DNA of 64,000 nt. It comes from Marinomonas balearica (GTDB taxonomy: Bacteria; Pseudomonadota; Gammaproteobacteria; Pseudomonadales; Marinomonadaceae). The number at the start of each line of letters is the position of its first letter. The first letter of the stretch is position 1. The stretch spans positions 3,022 to 67,021 of the forward strand of contig NZ_SNXC01000017.1 of NCBI RefSeq assembly GCF_004362145.1. Direction: 5' to 3'. Position numbers and translations under genes: made by a program. The notes below the pieces were generated by a model. It did not search any database. It saw only the letters and a program-made list of their open reading frames with translations, and was not told where the DNA came from. Below are positions 1 to 9,962 of this stretch, one piece after another.

Positions 1-3000
1 GGTAAGGGTCTGGTTGATGGCGACATCACAGTGGTTGCGGACGTGACAGATACAGCGGGCAACGCGGCGACAGGCAGCAAAGATGCGACGTTGGATACTT
101 CTGTAGAACCTCCAGTCATCACTAATATTACAGATGACTCTGCGGGTTCCGATTACTCAACTGTTACATTGCATGGTACGGGTGAAGCCGGTGCAACGGT
201 TACGTTGTGGGTTATTGCTAATTCGACAAGCCATGGTAACGACACTCAAACTGGTGAATATACTGAGTTGTCAGAAGTAACGACGACAGTATCAGAAGAC
301 GGCACTTGGTCTTTGGATGTGTCTAACCTCAACGATGTGCCAGTCAACGACAATGAGTTCTTTAAAGCGGTACAAACCGATACTGCTGGTAATACCAGCG
401 ACTTTTCAAATACCGCTCACTACTGGCATGGTACATGGAGTGGCATCTCGGCTGAAGCTGACGATGATTATGTTATGACCGGTTCTGGTAATGACTCCAT
501 AACCATTAGTTCGGATGATGCGAATGATTCGCTGACAGTAGATGGCGGTGCTGGAACGGATACTGTGATCTTCAACAATTTCGATGTTGATCAAGCAACC
601 TTTGTTGTTGATGACAATGGCAACCTTCAAATCACTCGCGGTGATACGAACGATGTAGTTCTGCTTATTGATGTTGAAAATGTCAAAATTGGTGGATCGA
701 CTTATACGGTTGACGAGTTGTTCAAACCGACTGTGGAAATCACAGAAGATACGAACAACGACGGTACGATTAGCCACACCGAAATTGATGGGCAGGTGAA
801 TGTAAGTGTAAGTGTTGGGTTGCCAATTGGCGCGGTTGCCGGTGACGTGTTGAACGTGAGCGGCCAAGACGCGGTGACGTTAACGCAAGATCAAATCGAC
901 GCGGGCACAGTGACGTTCGAATACGATCGTCCAGCGGATGGCGAAGAGTTGAGCGTGACGGCGACCATTACGGATATTGCGGGTAACACGTCAGAGGAAG
1001 GTACAGACAAAGCGACGATGGGTGACACCATGGCGACAGCGGCACCTACGGTCAAGATCATAGAGGATGATAACGACGATCTCACGATCAGCAACGCCGA
1101 AATAGGCAACGCTGACAAAGTGAACGTAAGTGTTGGGTTGCCAATTGGCGCGGTTGAAGGTGACGTGTTGAACGTGAGCGGCCAAGACGCGGTGACGTTA
1201 ACGCAAGATCAAATCGACGCGGGCACAGTGACGTTCGAATACGATCGTCCAGCGGATGGCGAAGAGTTGAGCGTGACGGCGACCATTACGGATATTGCGG
1301 GTAACACGTCAGCGGAAGGTACAGACAAAGCGACGATGGGTGACACCACGGCGACAGCGGCACCTACGGTCAAGATCATAGAGGATGATAACGACGATCT
1401 CACGATCAGCAACACTGAAATTGGCAGCGCTGACAAAGTGAACGTAAGTGTTGGTTTGCCAGCGGGTGCGGTTGCTGGCGACGTATTGAACGTGAGCGGC
1501 CAAGACGCGGAGACGTTAACGCAAGATCAAATCGACGCGGGCACAGTGACGTTCGAATACGATCGTCCAGCGGATGGCGAAGAGTTGAGCGTGACGGCGA
1601 CCATTACGGATATTGCGGGTAACACGTCAGATAAAGGTACAGACAAAGCGACGATGGGTGACACCACGGCGACAGCGGCACCGACGGTGACGATCACAGA
1701 AGATTTTGAAGGTATACAGACTGGGAATCGTACAAGGCCAGATGGAATAATTAGCAGTAAAGAGCTTGATAATGATGTTGATGTTTCTGTAGGTCTGCCA
1801 TCTGGTACTGTGGAAGGGGATATAATTGTAGTTACTGATTATGAGACGTTAATTCAAATTACAATTGACTCTAACATGCTTGAGGCTGGTTCAGTATCTG
1901 CATCGTTTGCTAATCCTGGTGATGGCAATACAATTCAAGTTGCCGCTATTTTGATGGATCAATATGGCAACATTTCTGAGGAAGGCAAAGCCCAAGCGCT
2001 TATGGATTTATCCGCCGAAGCAGGTGAGGTCACTATAGATCCTATTGCATCCGACAATGTGATTAATGCAACGGAAGCTGCGGATGACGAAGTGCTAGTG
2101 ACGGGTAATGCATCTGGCGGTGACATATCAGAAAACGATACTGTTTCTCTTATAGTTAACCACATTACTTACACAACAACCGTTGGGGCAGACGGCTCTT
2201 GGTCCGTTAAAATAGCGGGTTCTGACCTTTCTGAGCAGAAAGAGCTTACTGCGGTTGTGAGTTCAAGCGATGCTGTTGGAAATACAGTAGATTCAATTGG
2301 CACTACTACTTATAGCGTCGATACAGAGATTGCGACGCCAACGATCGCTATAGCAGGTGATGGATCTGAGGATGGTGTTTACAACGCAGAGGAACTTGGT
2401 GAAGACGGCACGGTAACGGCGACTATCTCTGTCACCGGTTCTCAAGTAGGTGATACCTTGACCTACAGCGTCAGCAATGGTCAACCTGTTGAGGTTAAAC
2501 TTACACAAGTGATGATCGACAGTGGCATTGAAGTTGAGGTGTTACCAGAAGCTACAATCATTGCGTCTTTATCTGATGCAGCGGGTAATGTCTCTAACGA
2601 CGTTAGCGCAACGGCATTGCCTGCGGATACTTCTGTAAGTCAGCCTACTGTTTCGATTGACCCAGATAGCGATACAGGTTCTTCTAATACCGATGGTGTT
2701 ACGAATGATACTACGCCAACATTTAATATCTCTGGTATTGACTCAGATGTGTCATCTGTTGAGGTATTTGATGGTGTTAATAAGCTTGGAGATGCTCAAC
2801 TTGTTGATGGAAACTGGACGTTCACTCCATCCTCTGAATTGTCTGATGGAAATCATGACATTACTGTCGTAGCGACCGATTCAGCCGGTAATAGCAACAG
2901 CTCAGAGAGTTTGACTATTGAGATAGGCGGTATAACCGCTCAGGATGAGACGGTAACTACAGAAGAAGACATTGCGATTACGATTGATGTTCTTGCAAAT

Positions 3001-5781
3001 GATTCTGATCTAGATGGCGATGCATTAAGTGTTGATGCTGCTGAGCTAACGAGCGGTCAAGGTTCTGTTGAAATCGTTGATGGTAAGGTTGTATTCACGC
3101 CTGCTGCGAACTTCAATGGCGAGGCTACGATCAGTTATACCGTAGTTGATGGAAATGGAGAAACCGCGACCGCAGAGACAACAGTAAATGTTACCGCTGT
3201 TGACGATGTGTCTGAATTGGCTTCTGATGTAGGTTCTTCACAGGAAGATACAAGTATTTCCGTATCAAGTGCGAATGGATTGTTAGCGAACGATTCTGAT
3301 GTAGACTCAACACTCGAAATCGCATCTTTCTCGGTGGACGAGCAAAACGCAACGGCAGGATCAACGATTACTATTGCAGGTGTTGGTACGCTAACAATCG
3401 AGGCAAGCGGCGCGTACGAGTTCACTCCGGTCGATGACTGGTCTGGCACGGTTCCGCAAGTGACCTACACGACCAATACAGGCTCAGAGTCGACGCTTGA
3501 TTTGAATATTACGCCAGTTGCTGATGCACCGAGCCTGACAGTAACACTCGGTGATGCGACCTCTGGAGGCTCAACGGTTACAACGTTAGATGCGGACAAT
3601 GTAAGTGACTTAGGTAAAGATACGAATAACGAAGACGTTGAAACGAGAACGTTTGACTTCGGCAGTGAGAATGCAGGTAAGACAGTTACCCTGTCTTTTG
3701 CCTCTAAAATTTCTGGTAGCTGGGATTCTAGCGGTAAGTATGCCGATAGTTATGAAGTCTCTTCAAACGGTGTGTTGCTAGAAAGCTTTACCTATGACAT
3801 GAAGCATGACAGCAGCAGTCAGTCGCAAAGTAATACCTACACAGTTCAATTGGACAGTGATGGTAAAGTTGCCATTGAATTTAATGTCGACAGCACTGGA
3901 TCTGATGAAGAAGTTGACATTTCTAATATCCAAGCAACATTGACTTCGAGTAGCGATACGTTATATCCACTTACTATCTCTGCTGCTCAAACAGATGCAG
4001 ACGGTAGTGAGACATTGACGTATAGCATTGCTGTATTGACTGATGGCGTGACGCTACAGGATCAAAATGGCGACACTATCGAGCCTAATCAAGACGGTAG
4101 TTACACCTTGGTTGAAAGTCAGCTAAGTGGTCTTAATGTCGCTGTTGAAGATGGTGTTTCGAATGACGTCGATATTGCGGTTACTGTAACGAGTTCGGAA
4201 GGTGGTTCTAGCGCTGTAACGACTGAGACAGTAACAGTACCTGCTGACAACGATATTGATACGAGTAGTAGCTCAGGGCTGTCTGCAGAGTTCTATAACT
4301 ACAGTAGCAGTTCAAATGACGGAGTGGGGGGGAATATTGATAGCATCACGGAAGCGTTGCAAGTTATTGATAATGCTGAGTCTCCAAATGCAACCTTTAT
4401 TGCAACGGAAATCAACTACACTGAGGGAAGTGGTAACCGTGATTTAGGTATGGACGATCATCTTGAGGACTTCATTGGGGATGATTCAACTACTCTGACA
4501 TACAATGATCAACAAAGTACTGATGACTCCGTAATTAAGTTGTCAGGATCGGTTACGTTAGAAGAAGGTACGTATACATTTAAGGTAACGGCGGATGATG
4601 GTTATCAGATTAAGGTTGATGGTGAGGTTGTCGCTGAATATGCTAGTGTCCAATCAGCAACGACACGTTATGCGACATTCGAAGTAAAAGAAAGCGGAAG
4701 TCATGATATCGAGATTGTTTACTGGGATCAGTATGGAGGACACCAATTAACTGTTGAGCTTGCTGATGAGTCAGGAGAGTACGATTACCTTGGTAGTGAT
4801 GCTTATCCAACAACTCATACTTCGCCTGAAGATGGATCTAATACTGACACTGATAACGCTGAAAGAGACTCTGACGATGATTCAGATAATGACTCTGACG
4901 ATGATTCAGATAGCGGCTCTAATACTCCTTCAGGAGATTGGTCTGATAAAGCGGAATTAGAAGGTGCCATAGATCACTCGAAGACCGACTATAGCAGTAT
5001 TAGTGGTTTTGAACATTGGAAGAAAAATACTGTCGAAGGAACGTCCGGCAACGATGAGATTGACGGCGGTTCTAAGAATGACGAATTATACGGTGAAGAT
5101 GGTGACGATAAGCTCGTCGGTAGCTCTGGTGATGACAAACTATTCGGTCAGGGTGGAGATGATTGGTTAGTTGGCGGCTCTCAGAATGATACTCTGGAGG
5201 GCGGCAACGGAGACGACTTATTACAAGGCGATTCAGGAAATGACAAACTGTATGGCGGGAATGGAAACGATGTTCTTGATGGAGGGTCTAACAAAGACGA
5301 ACTGTTTGGTGGAGATGGAGATGACCTTCTTTTGGGCGGCTCCAGTAAGGACACGCTAGAAGGCGGTGATGGTAACGACTACCTCGATGGGGAAGGCGGC
5401 TCTGACAGCCTTATTGGTGGAGCCGGAGATGATGTTCTTTATGGCGGTAGTGAACACGCCAAGGATACGCTTGAAGGTGGTGAGGGAACCGACTTATTCA
5501 TCCTCGCTGACGATAATGCGGGCGATGTTCTCGTAGATTTCCATGCTGATGAGGATGTGTTAGATGTATCTGAATTGCTAACCGTACCTGAAGACACTGA
5601 TGATATTCAGGCGTACTTGAGTGACAACTTGTCGATTACAGAAGACGGAGTTGGAGTAGTAGAGAGCGAGTACTATACTAAGCAGATTGCTACCTTCGGC
5701 AATGATTCTGATATCGACTCGTCCGGAAGTATTACAGTCCTTTTCAATGATCAGGAATACACTATAAACGTAGATGGCTAG
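1..5781 (+). CDS. Giant RTX adhesin, C-terminal part (5' end outside window)
   Basis: The reading frame is open from base 1, so the gene begins upstream and only the last ~1,926 codons are visible. Most of it is tandem Ig-like domains; three of them (about 730-1683) are near-identical 318-bp (106-residue) repeats. Cadherin-like/Big_9 modules follow (about 2935-3535), then a PA14-like domain (about 4275-4790), an Asp/Ser-rich linker (about 4840-4930), a block of GGxGxDxLx calcium-binding RTX nonapeptides (about 5035-5480) and a typical type I secretion C-terminus. Known proteins of this build are exported in one step by an ABC/MFP/TolC system and act in surface attachment or biofilm. No T1SS genes are visible here. 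Ligand unknown; PA14 often binds glycans. Confidence 0.93.
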   Translation, partial: GKGLVDGDITVVADVTDTAGNAATGSKDATLDTSVEPPVITNITDDSAGSDYSTVTLHGTGEAGATVTLWVIANSTSHGNDTQTGEYTELSEVTTTVSEDGTWSLDVSNLNDVPVNDNEFFKAVQTDTAGNTSDFSNTAHYWHGTWSGISAEADDDYVMTGSGNDSITISSDDANDSLTVDGGAGTDTVIFNNFDVDQATFVVDDNGNLQITRGDTNDVVLLIDVENVKIGGSTYTVDELFKPTVEITEDTNNDGTISHTEIDGQVNVSVSVGLPIGAVAGDVLNVSGQDAVTLTQDQIDAGTVTFEYDRPADGEELSVTATITDIAGNTSEEGTDKATMGDTMATAAPTVKIIEDDNDDLTISNAEIGNADKVNVSVGLPIGAVEGDVLNVSGQDAVTLTQDQIDAGTVTFEYDRPADGEELSVTATITDIAGNTSAEGTDKATMGDTTATAAPTVKIIEDDNDDLTISNTEIGSADKVNVSVGLPAGAVAGDVLNVSGQDAETLTQDQIDAGTVTFEYDRPADGEELSVTATITDIAGNTSDKGTDKATMGDTTATAAPTVTITEDFEGIQTGNRTRPDGIISSKELDNDVDVSVGLPSGTVEGDIIVVTDYETLIQITIDSNMLEAGSVSASFANPGDGNTIQVAAILMDQYGNISEEGKAQALMDLSAEAGEVTIDPIASDNVINATEAADDEVLVTGNASGGDISENDTVSLIVNHITYTTTVGADGSWSVKIAGSDLSEQKELTAVVSSSDAVGNTVDSIGTTTYSVDTEIATPTIAIAGDGSEDGVYNAEELGEDGTVTATISVTGSQVGDTLTYSVSNGQPVEVKLTQVMIDSGIEVEVLPEATIIASLSDAAGNVSNDVSATALPADTSVSQPTVSIDPDSDTGSSNTDGVTNDTTPTFNISGIDSDVSSVEVFDGVNKLGDAQLVDGNWTFTPSSELSDGNHDITVVATDSAGNSNSSESLTIEIGGITAQDETVTTEEDIAITIDVLANDSDLDGDALSVDAAELTSGQGSVEIVDGKVVFTPAANFNGEATISYTVVDGNGETATAETTVNVTAVDDVSELASDVGSSQEDTSISVSSANGLLANDSDVDSTLEIASFSVDEQNATAGSTITIAGVGTLTIEASGAYEFTPVDDWSGTVPQVTYTTNTGSESTLDLNITPVADAPSLTVTLGDATSGGSTVTTLDADNVSDLGKDTNNEDVETRTFDFGSENAGKTVTLSFASKISGSWDSSGKYADSYEVSSNGVLLESFTYDMKHDSSSQSQSNTYTVQLDSDGKVAIEFNVDSTGSDEEVDISNIQATLTSSSDTLYPLTISAAQTDADGSETLTYSIAVLTDGVTLQDQNGDTIEPNQDGSYTLVESQLSGLNVAVEDGVSNDVDIAVTVTSSEGGSSAVTTETVTVPADNDIDTSSSSGLSAEFYNYSSSSNDGVGGNIDSITEALQVIDNAESPNATFIATEINYTEGSGNRDLGMDDHLEDFIGDDSTTLTYNDQQSTDDSVIKLSGSVTLEEGTYTFKVTADDGYQIKVDGEVVAEYASVQSATTRYATFEVKESGSHDIEIVYWDQYGGHQLTVELADESGEYDYLGSDAYPTTHTSPEDGSNTDTDNAERDSDDDSDNDSDDDSDSGSNTPSGDWSDKAELEGAIDHSKTDYSSISGFEHWKKNTVEGTSGNDEIDGGSKNDELYGEDGDDKLVGSSGDDKLFGQGGDDWLVGGSQNDTLEGGNGDDLLQGDSGNDKLYGGNGNDVLDGGSNKDELFGGDGDDLLLGGSSKDTLEGGDGNDYLDGEGGSDSLIGGAGDDVLYGGSEHAKDTLEGGEGTDLFILADDNAGDVLVDFHADEDVLDVSELLTVPEDTDDIQAYLSDNLSITEDGVGVVESEYYTKQIATFGNDSDIDSSGSITVLFNDQEYTINVDG
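730..1683 (+). repeat. Three near-identical 318-bp repeats inside the adhesin gene
   Basis: Equivalent points recur at about 831, 1149 and 1467, a period of 318 bp (106 codons). DNA identity between copies is very high, including silent positions, while the domains before and after are clearly diverged. This indicates recent copy-number change or gene conversion. Confidence 0.9.
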
Positions 5782-5796
5782 TCTGTTTATGTAGAA

Positions 5797-5838
5797 CAAA
5801 AAAAGCTGGTGATCGAGAAATCGACACCAGCTTTTTTA
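5797..5838. terminator. Bidirectional rho-independent terminator
   Basis: AAGCTGGTG pairs with CACCAGCTT, with an inner TCGA/TCGA pair, and is flanked by an A-run on the left and a T-run on the right. It works on both strands between the convergent adhesin and msrA genes. Confidence 0.9.
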
Positions 5839-5863
5839 TTGGTCTTTTATGGAGTGAATTTGA

Positions 5864-6523
5864 TTATTTAGATGCCAATCCGATTTGACAGCTCACGCCC
5901 GTTCCACCAAGCCCACAATAACCGTTAGGGTTTTTATATAAGTACTGCTGATGGTATTCCTCTGCAAAATAGTAAATAGAAAGTGCTTCTATTTCGGTTG
6001 TGATGGGACCATACCCTGCTTTGTTTAGTAATGCCTGATAGTTTAGTTTACTGTCATTTGCCGTCGTTAAATCTTCTTGAGTTGAAGTGTAAATGACGGA
6101 TCGGTATTGACTGCCGATATCATTACCTTGGCGCATTCCCTGAGTGGGATCATGGTTTTCCCAAAATGTTTGCAAAATTGTTTGAAGAGATGTGACCTTG
6201 GTGTCAAAGAGAACTCTAACGACTTCTGAGTGTCCTGTAAGCCCAGAACATACTTCTTCATACGTTGGGTTAGGAGTATGCCCTCCCGCGTAACCTACGC
6301 TTGTTACCGTTACCCCCGGCATGTTCCAGAACTTGCGCTCGGCTCCCCAAAAACACCCCATTCCAATAATGATTTCTTTTTCGTCCTTATTAGGTTGGCG
6401 TTTAAGGTTATCCTCGTTAATTGCGCTGATACCAGTAATCGGCATTGCATTCTGCCTACCAGGCAGGGCCTCGTCGGATGAAACTATGGTTGTTTTTTTC
6501 ATTTTGTCTTTTGTAAAGAACAT
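5864..6523 (-). CDS. msrA: Peptide methionine-S-sulfoxide reductase MsrA
   Basis: 219 residues. It reduces the S-epimer of methionine sulfoxide in oxidised proteins using thioredoxin. The catalytic GCFWG motif is at about residues 56-60, and the C-terminal resolving cysteines sit in NGYCGLGGTGVSC. The length fits the long MsrA form with an N-terminal extension of about 45 residues; no clear signal peptide. A downstream Met at residue 8 is an alternative start. The gene converges on the adhesin and shares its terminator. It stands alone, with no msrB nearby. Confidence 0.96.
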   Translation of the reverse strand: MFFTKDKMKKTTIVSSDEALPGRQNAMPITGISAINEDNLKRQPNKDEKEIIIGMGCFWGAERKFWNMPGVTVTSVGYAGGHTPNPTYEEVCSGLTGHSEVVRVLFDTKVTSLQTILQTFWENHDPTQGMRQGNDIGSQYRSVIYTSTQEDLTTANDSKLNYQALLNKAGYGPITTEIEALSIYYFAEEYHQQYLYKNPNGYCGLGGTGVSCQIGLASK

Positions 6524-6687
6524 TTTGATATCTCTTTAAAGAATAATAACTTAATTATAGAGGCTTATTTTAGCTTTACATAACCTTACTAGGTGCTACA
6601 TCTGCTTGCAAAAATCCACCCTGTAGAGACTAGCGTGCGGTCTTTAAAGCGTTACACTTCTATATGTTATCCGTGAGAAAGTACTGT

Positions 6688-7587
6688 ATGTTAGACATGT
6701 TGATTTTATGGGATGGAAGAGAACCGCCGATCTCTTTGCTGAATTTTATTGAGAGCTTGAAATCCGAACTCTCAGAGTTTTCTACGCAGGTACAATTTCT
6801 TGCCTTGTCCGATCAAAATGATCCTGTAAAAGGTAAATTCAAAGCCAGTATGAGAGGCCTACTGGATCATATTTCAGCTTTGAACCCCAATAGACTTATT
6901 TGCTTTGGTTCTCACCCATCCGTTTTAGGGCGATTAATCCAGCCTGCGCTTCGTTGCCCGCTCTACACTAATCAACTTCCTCTTCATATGGACCGCAGTT
7001 CAAAGAAAAAAGTAAGGCTTGAACCTATGACTCGCTTTCTATTAGGTGGAGACATTTGGTCCTCAGAAAGTTTGTCATCGAATTATGTCTATTGTGATGC
7101 TAATGAGACGGATGGCGAACTACTTACTGTAGGGCTCGTAACAAACGATCCAAACTTAAGGGCATATGAGAACCAGATCAAAAAAATTGGACTCACTACT
7201 TCTTTATTCACCAAGAAAAATATTTTTGAAGAATATAACCCGTGCTTTAAACACGTCGGTCTTTTAATGATATCGAGTGAAATAGATCCTGACAGCAAGG
7301 TCATAGATGTTGCCAATGCATTAGGTAAGCCTGTTCTTTTGGTAAGTGAGTTTGGTGTATCGTTAGGAGTAGAAGACGGAGTAAATGGTTGGGTTACATA
7401 TTCTGCAACCGAGCAGAGGCTTAAGCAGTGCTTAGTGAATTGGAAAGGCATGTCTTGCGACGCTCGAAGTGTACTCGCTCAATATTCAAAGCGTCACCAA
7501 TCAAAACGATCTGGAATCAGTAAGTACTTCTCTCAGTTCGAATTGAATAAACATAACAATTTGAATTCATTTCAAAAAATCTCTTGA
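6688..7587 (+). CDS. Glycosyltransferase-like protein (GT4/GT1 fold)
   Basis: About 299 residues if started at the ATG at 6688, which has a GAGAAAG-like ribosome site; an in-frame ATG at 6664 has none. The N-terminus (MLDMLILWDGR) is a plain beta-strand start without signal peptide. The C-terminal part (DVANALGKPVLLVSEFGVSLGVEDGVNGW) resembles the donor-sugar binding segment of GT4-type glycosyltransferases, where a Glu/Gly-rich motif precedes a conserved NGW or NGL. The overall match is weak and I could not identify the acceptor. Its stop lies inside the promoter of the downstream initiator tRNA cluster. Confidence 0.55.
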   Translation: MLDMLILWDGREPPISLLNFIESLKSELSEFSTQVQFLALSDQNDPVKGKFKASMRGLLDHISALNPNRLICFGSHPSVLGRLIQPALRCPLYTNQLPLHMDRSSKKKVRLEPMTRFLLGGDIWSSESLSSNYVYCDANETDGELLTVGLVTNDPNLRAYENQIKKIGLTTSLFTKKNIFEEYNPCFKHVGLLMISSEIDPDSKVIDVANALGKPVLLVSEFGVSLGVEDGVNGWVTYSATEQRLKQCLVNWKGMSCDARSVLAQYSKRHQSKRSGISKYFSQFELNKHNNLNSFQKIS

Positions 7588-7611
7588 CCTCTAAGTTTAC
7601 TTCCCTATAAT
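7584..7611 (+). promoter_or_regulatory. Strong sigma-70 promoter of the initiator tRNA cluster
   Basis: TTGACC (7584-7589), a 16-bp spacer and a perfect TATAAT (7606-7611) lie 15 bp upstream of the first tRNA gene. The -35 box overlaps the stop region of the preceding ORF. Confidence 0.9.
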
Positions 7612-7625
7612 ACGCACCTCGTTGA

Positions 7626-7702
<77 letters not shown>

Positions 7703-7818
7703 ATTTTAGTGCGTAAATGTTATTGATTTATTTTTCCAGAAATAGACAGTAGCTGAACTAAAAATTGATCGTCATCGAAGTGAACTCAAGTATTGAATGT
7801 TTGCGCAAATTAATTTGG

Positions 7819-7895
<77 letters not shown>

Positions 7896-8023
7896 ATTTA
7901 AAATTGACCACGGTCATCGGTTCGCTGTACTTAAGTAAGCGACATGATGAAAGCAGCATTTAAAGGCGAAAGCCATAGTGTAGTTCACATGATAAAAGCG
8001 ATTTACGAACGTAAATCATATGT

Positions 8024-8100
<77 letters not shown>

Positions 8101-8176
8101 ATTCGAACAGTAGGAAGAATTGGTGCATTTTTTATCAGTTACAGCGTATATCTTTTATTGAAAATAGATATTTAGG

Positions 8177-8529
<353 letters not shown>

Positions 8530-9322
8530 ATTTAAGATCGACCAAAGTCGTCGGTTCACTCTCTTCAAAAATACGCGGCTCCCGAAACCAATTTAAGATC
8601 GACCAAAGTCGTCGGTTCACTCTCTTCAAAAATACGCGGCTCCCGCAACCAATTTAAGATCGACCAAAGTCGTTGGTTCGCTCTCTTCAAAAATATGCGG
8701 CTCCCGAAACCAATTTAAGATCGACCAAAGTCGTCGGTTCACTCTCTTCAAAAATACGCGGCTCCCGCAACCAATTTAAGATCGACCAAAGTCGTCGGTT
8801 CACTCTCTTCAAAAATAAGCGGCTCCCACAACCAATTTAAGATCGACCAAAGTCGTCGGTTCACTCTCTTCAAAAATACGCGGCTCCCGCAACCAATTTA
8901 AGATCGACCAAAGTCGTCGGTTCATTCTCTTCAAAAACACGCGGCTCCCGCAACCAATTTAAGATCGACCAAAGTCGTCGGTTCACTCTCTTCAAAAATA
9001 CGCGGCTTCCGCAACCAATTTAAGATCGATCAAAGTCGTCGGTTCACTCTCTTCAAAAATACGCGGCTCCCGCAACCAATTTAAGATCGACCAAAGTCGT
9101 CGGTTCACTCTCTTCAAAAATACGCGGCTCCCGCAACCAATTTAAGATCGACCAAAGTCGTCGGTTAACTCTCTTCAAAAATAAGCGGCTCCCGCAACCA
9201 ATTTAAGATCGACCAAAGTCGTCGGTTCACTCTCTTCAAAAATACGCGGCTCCCGCAACCAATATAAGATCGACTAAAGTCGTCGGTTCATTCTCTTCAA
9301 AAATAAGCGGCTCCCGCAACCA
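8530..9322 (+). repeat. 13-copy, 61-bp tandem array containing tRNA 3'-end sequence
   Basis: Units start at 8530, 8591, 8652 and so on every 61 bp to 9262, with no spacers. Each unit carries GTCGTCGGTTCA (tRNA T-arm 5' side), an insertion of about 18 nt, then GGCTCCCGCAACCA (tRNA T-stem and acceptor 3' end with CCA). The 5' two thirds of the tRNA are absent. Units differ by scattered point changes such as GAAACC for GCAACC, TAAGC for TACGC, or CACAACC. The array lies downstream of the tRNA promoter with no terminator in between, so it is probably co-transcribed. It is not a CRISPR array. Confidence 0.97.
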
Positions 9323-9383
9323 TTTCAAATATCTAGAATCAATATAAAAGTCGTATCTGTTATGCCCATATTAGGTATTCAGT

Positions 9384-9437
9384 CGCGGGATGGAGCAGTC
9401 TGGTAGCTCGTTGGGCTCATAACCCGAAGGGCGTAGG
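9384..9437 (+). pseudogene. Truncated seventh tRNA-fMet copy
   Basis: The first ~48 nt match the initiator tRNA through the CAT anticodon arm, with one change (CGTCGGG to CGTTGGG). The sequence then diverges (GGGCGTAGGG) and lacks the T-arm and acceptor 3' strand. A T-run follows at about 9440, so the GGG/CCC anticodon hairpin might act as a weak transcript end. It cannot fold as a tRNA. Confidence 0.88.
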
Positions 9438-9636
9438 GTCTTTTTTCAAATCTTGAAAACAAGCATAAAATATAAGAAACTCTCGCTGTTCTGTCTCTAT
9501 ATTTAACTATTCTGTATTGTTTGATATATCGACTTACTTCTTGTATCGAAGTTGGAGAGAGCTTTAAAAATTATCCGTGATAAAACTTTTCAGCCTTTGA
9601 CTTCATTTTCACGATCAAATAATAAGGAATGTATCA

Positions 9637-9846
9637 ATGAAACTCGTTGTTGCTTCACTAATGTTATGCCTTTGTACTGCATGCTCTAATCTTAATGTAG
9701 ATAAAAATTGGAAATCAAATTTCGTTAAAGATGTCGCTCGTAATAGCGCCGTACAGCAGTGTAATGAATATCCATCAATGAGTCGTCAGTATGAGGATTG
9801 TGTTGAAGAAACGAAGGAGTTTTACAATAAACATCAGGGGAATTGA
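9637..9846 (+). CDS. Small lipoprotein, function unknown
   Basis: 69 residues. The N-terminus has a Lys, a hydrophobic stretch and a lipobox (LCTAC, modified Cys at about residue 16), so the mature protein is a lipid-anchored peptide of about 54 residues. Two further cysteines (QQCNEYP and EDCVEE) could form a disulfide in the periplasm. A clear AAGGAA ribosome site precedes the ATG. The gene is followed by a strong terminator and is monocistronic. I do not recognise a family. Confidence 0.75.
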   Translation: MKLVVASLMLCLCTACSNLNVDKNWKSNFVKDVARNSAVQQCNEYPSMSRQYEDCVEETKEFYNKHQGN

Positions 9847-9889
9847 GCGAGGCGCGTTCGTGACGTGAGACAAGGCTCTATTTGTAAAC

Positions 9890-9920
9890 GAAAAACGCCA
9901 GCGGGGACGCTGGCGTTTTT
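9890..9920. terminator. Bidirectional rho-independent terminator
   Basis: AACGCCAGCG and CGCTGGCGTT form a perfect stem around GGGA, with an A-run and T-run on opposite sides. It serves both the lipoprotein gene and the convergent argC. Confidence 0.93.
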
Positions 9921-9962
9921 GTATTCGGTTATGAGTACGTTGGAGCGGTCGCTCTACACTCT

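Noticed and set aside
891-1436. Two near-identical leftward ORFs of 75 aa
   Set aside because: Antisense shadows of the repeated adhesin domains.
8530-9322. CRISPR array
   Set aside because: The 61-bp units are head-to-tail with no unique spacers, and contain tRNA sequence; no cas genes nearby.
9596-9631. Sigma-70 promoter just before the lipoprotein gene
   Set aside because: TTGACT and TAATAA have 17-bp spacing, but the start site would fall at or after the ribosome site, so this cannot drive the gene.
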